The translations under genes were made by a program, and so were the position numbers. Positions 29,195 through 35,412 of a stretch of 35,412 bases of DNA are shown here, piece by piece. How positions within the stretch are numbered: position 1 is the first letter of the stretch; the number at the start of each line of letters is the position of its first letter. The stretch spans positions 1 through 35,412 of the forward strand of contig NZ_JACIYP010000054.1 in the NCBI RefSeq assembly GCF_014359905.1. The letters are read 5' to 3'. Source of the stretch: Hoeflea sp. GTDB lineage: Bacteria; Pseudomonadota; Alphaproteobacteria; Rhizobiales; Rhizobiaceae. The notes beneath the pieces are model-generated. The model was not told where the DNA came from and did no database searches. It saw only the letters and a list, made by a program, of their open reading frames with translations.

Positions 29195-29400
29195 CGCGAC
29201 AGGCAATGCAATCCCTGCATTCAGCGATAAAGGGGAAGAGCTGTCCTCCACAGGATGGCCCTTCTCCTGCGGAGCTGACGCCGCTGGTGCCGCCGTTCGG
29301 CACCGGGCTGACTCCGCTGCTGCAGGGGATCTTCATCCCGCTCTCGGTGCTCTGGCTGATGCGGCGCCATGTGGCGGGCTCTCGCGCATAGGCCAGGCGA
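29195..29400 (+). other. Gap with a possible membrane-protein remnant
   Basis: An open frame at 29206-29391 ends in a hydrophobic stretch, LLQGIFIPLSVLWLMRRHV, that looks like the last helix of a membrane protein. It has no clear ribosome-binding site and no recognisable N-terminus. A 7-bp hairpin (29286-29292/29298-29304) lies inside it without a T run. It may be a gene fragment left by rearrangement. Confidence 0.3.
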
Positions 29401-29904
29401 TCATCGTGTCTCGGGCGGTTCGAGCGCATAGCGGGCGTTCATCTCGTCATGACCCGCGCGGATCTCCTCGGGCCACGTGCTCTTGATGAACGACAGGACC
29501 GCGATGATCTCTTCATCCGAAAGCACGCCTTCGTAGATCGGCATCGCGGTCTTGTAATCCTTCAGATTTGCCGCCGCGACGATGCCGAATTTGGTGATGT
29601 CGAACAGCACCTGATCGGGATGGTGCCAGGTGTGCCCGGTCTCATCGTGCGGCGGGGCCGGCATCAGCCCGTCCGGTCCCCGCGACCGCCAGTCCGCGAC
29701 CTGACCCTCGAGGTTCTCACCGTGGCAGGCAGCGCAGTTTCTGGCATAAAGCTCCCGGCCGAGCGCGACCGTTGCCTGGTCGCCCGGCAAGAACAATCCG
29801 GCACTGTCCGTTTCCTGAATCCCCGCCCCCCCGAGAGTCAGATAGGCCGTGGCCAACAACGCCAGCCCGGCAAGGCCAATCGTCAGAAATCGCTTCATTG
29901 ACAT
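29401..29904 (-). CDS. Exported c-type cytochrome
   Basis: The 167-residue protein has an N-terminal membrane/signal segment (FLTIGLAGLALLATAYLTL), one haem motif CAACH (Cys57, Cys60, His61), and a likely axial methionine in TAMPIYEGVLSDEEI. It would act in the periplasm, perhaps as electron acceptor of the nearby multicopper oxidase system. Similar cytochromes commonly accompany copper islands in rhizobia, as far as I recall. The ATG at 29904 is chosen; 29898 is also possible. Confidence 0.88.
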   Translation of the reverse strand: MSMKRFLTIGLAGLALLATAYLTLGGAGIQETDSAGLFLPGDQATVALGRELYARNCAACHGENLEGQVADWRSRGPDGLMPAPPHDETGHTWHHPDQVLFDITKFGIVAAANLKDYKTAMPIYEGVLSDEEIIAVLSFIKSTWPEEIRAGHDEMNARYALEPPETR

Positions 29905-30004
29905 GGCATCACCTTCGACATGAACAGGGTCGACCCGCTCTCTTGGGCAGCTTCGGCTGTTCCCCCTGCCGAGGCGGGGGCAGGGCATCCATGACGGGTC
30001 AATG

Positions 30005-30562
30005 TCATATCACCACCACCTTGGCGCCAACCTGCACACGCTCGTAGAGCTCCTCGATATGGGCGTTGATCATGCGGATGCAGCCGTTCGACACGGATCT
30101 GCCGATCGACGACGGCTCGGTGGTTCCATGGATGCGGTAAAGCGTGTCGCGGCCGCCCCGGTACAGGTAAAGCGCCCGCGATCCGAGCGGGTTCCCGGGC
30201 CCGCCGGCAACTCCCTTGGCGTATTTCGCATATTTGCCAGGGTTCCGCCGAATCATGTTCTGGGTCGGCCTCCAGCTTGGCCACTTGGCTTTTCGTCCGA
30301 TGGTGGCCGAACCACGGAAAGCCAGCCCTGCCCTGCCGACGCCAACGCCATAGCGCTGCGCGGTCTCCGCGTCGATCTGCAGATACAGGAAATGATTGCG
30401 CGGATCGACGACGATGGTGCCCGGGCTGTGGCCGGAGAAGCTCACGGTTTGGGGCTCGAAACGGGGATCGAGTTTGAAGTTGCGCTCGTGGGCATGGGCG
30501 ACAGCTGCCGGAAGCAGCGCCGACGCCGCCGCGTACAGCATGAAATTGCGTCTGGAAAACAT
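30005..30562 (-). CDS. L,D-transpeptidase (YkuD/ErfK family)
   Basis: The 185-residue exported protein has a signal peptide with RR (SRRNFMLYAAASALL, cleavage near AHA) and a YkuD domain with the catalytic signature IHGT...SVSNGCIRM, containing the active-site histidine and cysteine. These enzymes make 3-3 peptidoglycan crosslinks or attach lipoproteins. GAGAGG precedes the ATG at 30562. Its presence in a copper island is notable because copper is reported to inhibit L,D-transpeptidases; a spare copy could support cell-wall maintenance (inference). Confidence 0.9.
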   Translation of the reverse strand: MFSRRNFMLYAAASALLPAAVAHAHERNFKLDPRFEPQTVSFSGHSPGTIVVDPRNHFLYLQIDAETAQRYGVGVGRAGLAFRGSATIGRKAKWPSWRPTQNMIRRNPGKYAKYAKGVAGGPGNPLGSRALYLYRGGRDTLYRIHGTTEPSSIGRSVSNGCIRMINAHIEELYERVQVGAKVVVI

Positions 30563-30619
30563 GGATGACCTCTCAAGTCCGATTGCCAAAGACACGGCTT
30601 TTAGAAAAGGCGGCGACGA

Positions 30620-30961
30620 TCAGGACAAGATGGGAGGCTTCATGGGGGCGTGTATCATGTCGCGGAGGACGTCCGCCGGCGGCGCGACACTGACTGCCGC
30701 CGGAACTGCCGATATCGGCAGCATCAAAACCTCGACCGGGAGATAATGGCAATCGGTAGAGCAACTGCTCAGGCCGCGACCGCCGCTGCTCTCCGGATCC
30801 TGGCAACATGCCTCGGTTTCGGACTTGGCAGCCGGTATCGACCATTCGGCCTGGTTGGAGACAAAGAGCACCGCGGCAGCGCCATGCGTCTGTGCGATCG
30901 CCGGAAGCAGCACACTGTGGGCGAAAAAGATCAAGGCCAGGAATGCGAGCAACTTGTTCAT
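30620..30961 (-). CDS. Small exported Cys-rich protein of unknown function
   Basis: The 113-residue protein starts with a signal peptide (LLAFLALIFFAHSVLLPAIA) followed by a mature part with Cys52-Cys53, Cys67, Cys71 and His72 (EACCQDPE, SSCSTDCHYLP) and a Pro-rich tail. The cysteine/histidine cluster suggests periplasmic metal binding. I do not recognise a named family. It lies between the multicopper-oxidase remnant and the L,D-transpeptidase, all on the same strand, so it is likely part of a copper-induced operon. Confidence 0.7.
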   Translation of the reverse strand: MNKLLAFLALIFFAHSVLLPAIAQTHGAAAVLFVSNQAEWSIPAAKSETEACCQDPESSGGRGLSSCSTDCHYLPVEVLMLPISAVPAAVSVAPPADVLRDMIHAPMKPPILS

Positions 30962-31003
30962 GGGCCCAGAATACCCGGGACGGGGATCGTTTCAATCGTC
31001 ATT

Positions 31004-31660
31004 TCAGCCGACAGTGAACCAGGTGTTCATGCCGGCGGCGGCGTGCTCGAGCATGTGGCAGTGCAGAAGCCATTTTCCGGGATTGTCGACGACGAAGGCG
31101 ATTTCGGTGGTCTGCTCCGGGCCGATCAGGAAGGTGTCGCGCCAGGGCCGGCCTTCGTCGATGGTCGATCCGGAGCGGCTCATAACCCGGAAGTGATGGC
31201 CGTGAACATGCATGGCATGGACCTAGGCGGTGCGGTTGACGGATTCGACGAGGATGGTCTCGCCGCGGCTAGCCGCGAAAAACGGCTCTTCGGCGAGATT
31301 GGCGACAGCGTTGAAGGCCCAGGCCTGGCGGACGGTCATGACGTCGCGGCCCTCGAGCTTCCGACCCTGGTAGACGATGTCGACCATGCCGCCCATCGCC
31401 CCGCCGGTCATGTCGAGCCGGATGCGGCGGGCATTCGCGAGATCGGGCTCCGGCAGCTCACCGGGCTGCAGCCGGACTGCCGGGGCGGTCACTGCAGCAT
31501 CGCCGGAGACCGTGAAGGCGGCCATCGGATAGGCCGTGTCGCCGGAGATCTCCTCGAGCATGAAATCGCTCTCGGCGATAACCATCAGGTCGACCCTCTG
31601 CGCCGGCCCCAGCATCAAGGGGGAATAGCCCGGCGTTGCAGGGTCTGTGAAACACGAGGT
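31004..31660 (-). pseudogene. Multicopper oxidase, C-terminal fragment with internal stop
   Basis: The frame reads FTDPATPGYSPLMLGPAQRV through to the C-terminal copper sites: MHVHGHHF, and HCHMLEHAAAGM, which hold the type 1, 2 and 3 copper ligands. A TAG codon (31225-31223) interrupts NRTA-stop-VHAMHVHG where a tryptophan codon TGG is expected, so one G-to-A change would explain it. The N-terminal half of the enzyme is missing and is replaced by a CusF-like frame. It is therefore a truncated and nonsense-mutated periplasmic copper oxidase. Confidence 0.85.
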
Positions 31661-31883
31661 CGATGGTCTCGCCGACCTTCATCCGCACCAGCATGGCAGC
31701 ATCGGCGGCATCAAAGACCGCCATCATGGCCGGCATTTCGAGGTTGATGAGGTCCTCGTGAATGATGGTGACCTTCCCTGCCTCCACATCGACTATCCTC
31801 ACCACACCCTTGGTGAATTCGGTGGCAAATTTGCAGTTTTGCTTCAACGTCATAGCATTGACAAGCACAACGCTTTTCAACAT
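31650..31883 (-). pseudogene. CusF-like periplasmic copper-binding domain, joined out of frame to oxidase remnant
   Basis: From the ATG at 31883 the frame encodes a CusF-type small beta-barrel: TKGVVRIVDVEAGKVTIIHE, then LINLEMPAMMAVF and MKVGETIDLVF. Histidine and the two methionines of the copper site are present; the aromatic residue of E. coli CusF is Leu here. No signal peptide is visible. After about 31655 the frame runs into the multicopper-oxidase sequence one base out of phase, giving nonsense to 31458. A deletion joining cusF to an oxidase gene would explain both. Confidence 0.65.
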
Positions 31884-32149
31884 TTCATCCGATTGAACAC
31901 TGTCTTCAAAGCGCCGATCCTGACCCGTTGCAAGCGTTCCAGCAGGCGGAAGGTCAATTCCTCCTAACGAAGCTTGAGAAACTCAGCCCTTGCACAAGGA
32001 CTCCCAAATCAGAATTGCGTCTAAAACCACCACGAAAACAGAATACATTCAGAAAACGAATTTCGGCTCCACTATCAATCTTATAGAAGCCGATTGTAAT
32101 GAACAAACGCGCCGACCATTCAACAATAGCGGTTGAAGAGATCATAAGA
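31884..32149. other. AT-richer non-coding gap
   Basis: These 266 bases are clearly less GC-rich than both flanks. A minus-strand open frame spans 31954-32322 but shows no domain and its first half is antisense-frame shadow of cysG. I see no gene. The composition shift marks the edge of the copper island. Confidence 0.4.
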
Positions 32150-33634
32150 TCATTGGCGACCGTCGGAAACCGCTCTCGGTACCTGGCAATACTTTTTTGA
32201 TATGAGCGGTGCGAACACCAGCCCGATACCGATGAGCACAGGTTCCTCGTAACCGGTGATCGCAATACCTTCCGGTAGAGCCTGAAGGGGCCCGGACCAT
32301 CGTTCAAAACCCTGCCGAGCAACGGATTTGGAAACGACCACCGGCGTTGCCGGATCCATGCCAGCGGCCGTAAGTCTGACCGCTATCTCGCCAGCTGTGC
32401 GCCCACCCATGTAGAATATCGTTGTGGTCTTAGAGTCTGCGATACCGGCCCAGTCCAGATCGCCGGGAAGTTCGCCCTGGCGGCTGTGGCCGGTTACAAA
32501 GCGCACCGACTGCGCGATATCACGGTGGGTCAGCGAGACGCCGAGCTCAGCGGCCATCGCCAGCGCCGAGGTGATACCGGGCACCACGCAAACCGGGATG
32601 CCCTCGGCTTTCAGCCGGGCGATCTCCTCGCCCGCCCGGCCGAAGATCATCGGGTCGCTGCCTTTCAGCCGCACCACATGCCTGCCAGCCCTGGCGAGGC
32701 TCACCATCGTGTCGTTAATGTCTTCCTGGCGGCAGCTGTCGCGGCCACCGCGTTTCCCAACCAGCATGCGCTTGGCCTCGCGGCGCGCCAGTTCCAGCAC
32801 CTCGCCGGAGACGAGATCGTCGAACAGGATGACGTCGGCTGCCTGCAGCGCCCGGACGGCCTTGAGCGTCAGGAGTTCGGCGTCTCCCGGCCCGGCGCCG
32901 ACCAGCGTGACCCGGCCGGTGCCGCGTGCCCCTGCGCGCGCCAGCGCCGCGGTGTCGGCGAACAGCTCCCGCGCGGTTGTGGCGGTCGGGGCCGCGGCGA
33001 AGGCACGGTCGACGAAGCCTTCCCAGAAGGCGCGGCGCTCGCCGCCCGGCTTGAGACGCTCGTTGACAGCCGTGCGGATCGTCTGTGCGAGCTTCGCCCA
33101 GGCCGCCACCGAGGGCGGGATCAGGGTTTCGATGCGGCGGCGGATCGCCTGGCCGAGGATCGGTGCTGCACCATCGGTCGAGATCGCGATCACCGCCGGC
33201 GAACGGTTGACGATCGAGCCGAACTGGAATTCGCAGAAAGCCGGCTTGTCAATCACATTGACGGCGACACCGGCGTCGCGCGCCTCGCAGTAGAAGGCCT
33301 GCGCCTCGCCATCGGTCGCGGCATCGCAGATAGCGATCTGCATGCCCTCGAAACTGTCGGAGGCCCAGGGACGCTTGTGCCAGACATAGGCAGCGCCGCC
33401 GTCCGCGATCAGGCCGGCGAAGACCGGTTCGAGTTCTTCAGCAAAGACATGGACCTCGGCGCCGGCGGCGGCGAGCAGTTCGGCCTTCCAGGCGGCCGCG
33501 TCCCATCCGCCGGCAATCAGCGCCTTCTTGCCATCGAGTTTGTAGAAGACCGGCAGGGTCGCGAGCGGCCCCATGCGTTCGCGCTCGCCGCGCCCGCGCG
33601 GCGTCTCATTCGGCTGCAATGATCTGATGTTCAT
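32150..33634 (-). CDS. cysG: Siroheme synthase (CysG, bifunctional/trifunctional)
   Basis: The 494-residue protein has an N-terminal precorrin-2 dehydrogenase/ferrochelatase part (VFYKLDGKKALIAGG, FQFGSIVNRSPAVIAISTDG) and a C-terminal uroporphyrinogen-III methyltransferase (VTLVGAGPGDAELLTLKA, LKGSDPMIFGRAGEE, VVPGITSALA). It makes siroheme for nitrite and sulfite reductases. The start at 33634 overlaps the nasA end by 29 bases; the ATG at 33574 (MGPLATLPVF) is an alternative. The last 20 or so residues (ISKKYCQVPRAVSDGRQ) look atypical, at the AT-rich boundary, so the C-terminus may have been altered by rearrangement. Confidence 0.92.
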   Translation of the reverse strand: MNIRSLQPNETPRGRGERERMGPLATLPVFYKLDGKKALIAGGWDAAAWKAELLAAAGAEVHVFAEELEPVFAGLIADGGAAYVWHKRPWASDSFEGMQIAICDAATDGEAQAFYCEARDAGVAVNVIDKPAFCEFQFGSIVNRSPAVIAISTDGAAPILGQAIRRRIETLIPPSVAAWAKLAQTIRTAVNERLKPGGERRAFWEGFVDRAFAAAPTATTARELFADTAALARAGARGTGRVTLVGAGPGDAELLTLKAVRALQAADVILFDDLVSGEVLELARREAKRMLVGKRGGRDSCRQEDINDTMVSLARAGRHVVRLKGSDPMIFGRAGEEIARLKAEGIPVCVVPGITSALAMAAELGVSLTHRDIAQSVRFVTGHSRQGELPGDLDWAGIADSKTTTIFYMGGRTAGEIAVRLTAAGMDPATPVVVSKSVARQGFERWSGPLQALPEGIAITGYEEPVLIGIGLVFAPLISKKYCQVPRAVSDGRQ

Positions 33635-35412
33635 CGAGGAGACCCTTGATTTCGGATTTGCAGGAGCCGCAATTGGTGCCGGCGGTGGTGGCCCTGGAGA
33701 TCGCGTCGACGCTCGCGCAGCCATTGCGGATGGCGCCGACGATGTCGTTGACGCCGACATTCATGCAGGCGCAGACGATTGAGCCCTTGTCGGGCATGTC
33801 GTTGGCCGGACGGCCGGCGATCACCCGCCAGCGGGACGAGAGGTTTGCGAAATCTTCGTCGAGCTGGTCGGCGGCCCAACTGCGCGACACCGCCACCGGG
33901 CGGCCTGACAGATAGACGGCACCGAGGAGACGCGCGCCGTCGAAGGCGGCGTGACGGGTGAGCCCGCTCCGCGGATCGGCGAAAGAGAGAAGCGACGTGC
34001 CGGAATCGAGGCCCAGCAGCTTGCAGATGAAGGCCTGGCTGTCGGCCGGCGCCTCGACGAGCGCGAACTCGGCGCGCCAGCCGCCGGCGGCGCGGGCCAC
34101 CGCCCAGTAGTCGGCGCCCTCCAGCACCGGCCGGTCGCGGTTGACGACAAAGCCGTAGAGGCCCGCCTCGAATTTCGCGAGCGTCGCTGCGGTCCTTTTC
34201 AGCGCCGGCTGGCCGGAGACCGGGTCGACCACCGGCGCAACCAGCCGGTCAACGCGGGCGGAGGAGGCCCACTGATCGGTCCAGTGCATCGGTACGAAGA
34301 TGTTGCCCGGCTGCTGCCGCAAGCTGATCAGCGCACGTAGGACGATCTCGCCGCGGTCGTTTTCGACCCGCACCAGATCGGCCTCGCCAATGGCGAGCGC
34401 CTTGGCGTCACGCGGATGGATTTCGGCGAAGGATTCCGCGATGTGGGCTGAGAGCCGCGCGCTCTTGCCGGTGCGCGTCATGGTGTGCCAGTGGTCGCGG
34501 ATGCGGCCGGTGTTGAGCGTAAAGCGCAGATCGGTGCGGGCCACTCCGCCGGCCGGTGGCGAGACCGGCACGAAGCGGGCGCGGCGGTCGGCGGTGTAGA
34601 AACCACCTTCGGCGAAGAAGCGCCTGTCGCCGCCGTCTGCCCCCTGCCCGGCCGGCTGCGGCCACTGGAACGGCGCCAGTGCGTCATAGGCCTCGGCATC
34701 GATCTCGGCGCAGACGCCGATGTCGAGGTCGCGGCTACCGTCGTTTTCGTAAGCGGTCTGGGCGGCGTATTCGCGGAAGATCGCCGCCGCGTCAGGATAG
34801 ACGAAGGCCTCGCCATGGCCCATGCGACGGCCGACCTCGGCCATCTGCCACCAGTCGGCCCGCGCTTCGCCGGGGACGGGAAGGAAAGCCCGCTGGCGCG
34901 AGATGCGGCGCTCGGAATTGGTCACGGTGCCCTCCTTCTCGCCCCAGCCGAGCGACGGCAGCTTCACATGCGCGTGACGGATGGTGTCGGTGTCCGCCAT
35001 GATGTCGGAGACGACCACGAAGGGGCAGGATTCAAGCGCTGCCTCGACCGCGCCAGCATCCGGCATCGAATCGACCGGGTTGGTGGCCATGATCCAGAGC
35101 GCCTTGATCCGCCCATCGCCCACCGCCTGAAACAGATCGACGGCTTTCAAGCCGGGACGCTCGGCGATGACGGGCGACCTCCAGAAGCGCTGCACCCGGT
35201 CGCGGTGTAAGGGATTTTCGATCTCCATGTGGGCGGCGAGCATGTTGGCAAGACCGCCGACCTCGCGCCCTCCCATGGCATTGGGCTGACCGGTCACGGA
35301 AAAGGGGCCCATACCCGGCCTGCCGATGCGGCCTGTGGCGAGATGGCAATTGATAATCGCATTGACCTTGTCGGTGCCGGTGTCGGACTGGTTGATGCCC
35401 TGGCTGTAAACC
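33606..35412 (-). CDS. nasA: Assimilatory nitrate reductase catalytic subunit, 3' part (5' end outside window)
   Basis: About 601 residues of the C-terminal part are present, entering the window at VYSQGINQSDTGTDK. They include the molybdopterin oxidoreductase core (NCHLATGRIGRPGMGPFSVT), the dinucleotide-binding domain (LNTGRIRDHWHTMTRTGKS) and a C-terminal BFD-like [2Fe-2S] domain with four cysteines (VCACMNVG, TNCGSCKSEI). The BFD domain is typical of rhizobial NasA, which takes electrons from NADH or ferredoxin partners in the cytoplasm. It is followed by overlapping cysG, which fits a nitrite/nitrate assimilation operon. Confidence 0.93.
   Translation of the reverse strand, partial: VYSQGINQSDTGTDKVNAIINCHLATGRIGRPGMGPFSVTGQPNAMGGREVGGLANMLAAHMEIENPLHRDRVQRFWRSPVIAERPGLKAVDLFQAVGDGRIKALWIMATNPVDSMPDAGAVEAALESCPFVVVSDIMADTDTIRHAHVKLPSLGWGEKEGTVTNSERRISRQRAFLPVPGEARADWWQMAEVGRRMGHGEAFVYPDAAAIFREYAAQTAYENDGSRDLDIGVCAEIDAEAYDALAPFQWPQPAGQGADGGDRRFFAEGGFYTADRRARFVPVSPPAGGVARTDLRFTLNTGRIRDHWHTMTRTGKSARLSAHIAESFAEIHPRDAKALAIGEADLVRVENDRGEIVLRALISLRQQPGNIFVPMHWTDQWASSARVDRLVAPVVDPVSGQPALKRTAATLAKFEAGLYGFVVNRDRPVLEGADYWAVARAAGGWRAEFALVEAPADSQAFICKLLGLDSGTSLLSFADPRSGLTRHAAFDGARLLGAVYLSGRPVAVSRSWAADQLDEDFANLSSRWRVIAGRPANDMPDKGSIVCACMNVGVNDIVGAIRNGCASVDAISRATTAGTNCGSCKSEIKGLLDEHQIIAAE

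Noticed and set aside
29286..29304. 7-bp hairpin considered as a terminator after copZ
   Set aside because: No T run follows and it lies within an open frame.
29964..29985. Hairpin CCCTGCC/GGCAGGG between cytochrome c and L,D-transpeptidase genes
   Set aside because: No T run on either side; could be an intra-operon structure but not a supported terminator.
31954..32322. 122-codon minus-strand open frame at the cysG end
   Set aside because: Its first half overlaps cysG in another frame and the rest lies in the AT-rich gap; no domain seen.

Overview
The window is high-GC bacterial DNA that looks like an accessory region of an alphaproteobacterium, probably Hyphomicrobiales (a Rhizobiaceae or Phyllobacteriaceae relative). 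This rests on gene types and protein style (rhizobial-type IS remnants, GntR/FCD and branched-chain ABC catabolic operons, a rhizobial-style copper island, nasA-cysG), not on a marker gene. It contains no rRNA, tRNA or CRISPR.

Layout. (1) 1-720: nested insertion-sequence debris. A degenerate IS3-type orfA/orfB is cut by what looks like the end of an IS21-type element carrying a 44-bp direct repeat. (2) 757-1934 (minus): two paralogous FCD regulators. One is a complete GntR protein; the other has lost its DNA-binding domain. (3) 1951-2103: TTGGTATAC-type half-sites, the likely GntR operators. (4) 2116-16624 (plus): one long, tightly packed operon. In order it encodes a FAH-family enzyme, an alpha/beta hydrolase, a metal amidohydrolase, LivH-LivM-binding protein-LivG, a LivF ATPase fused to a Tm-1-like (UPF0261) domain, the matching TIM-barrel PEP-hydrolase-family protein, a 729-residue flotillin-like SPFH protein, an SRPBCC protein, and an SRPBCC-quinone oxidoreductase fusion. 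The substrate is unknown. It reads as uptake plus ring or amide hydrolysis of an organic compound, and it is the best candidate here for an undescribed system.

(5) 16898-22848 (minus): a second operon, a taurine/nitrate-type ABC transporter, two SDR dehydrogenases, a creatininase-type amidohydrolase and an arginase/agmatinase-fold ureohydrolase, with a divergent TetR gene at 22939. It suggests catabolism of creatinine or another guanidino compound by a route without classical creatinase.

(6) 23841-31883: a copper-resistance island. It has CueR with its own operator, divergent CueR-type promoters serving a copA Cu+-ATPase operon (with glutaredoxin, a Cys-rich 47-residue ORF and a 2Fe-2S flavin reductase) and a CopZ-like chaperone, then cytochrome c, an L,D-transpeptidase, a Cys-rich secreted protein and a decayed CusF/multicopper-oxidase locus. 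(7) 32150-35412 (minus): nitrate assimilation genes, siroheme synthase cysG and the 3' part of nasA, which runs off the window.

All function assignments come from reading motifs by eye; no database search was possible.
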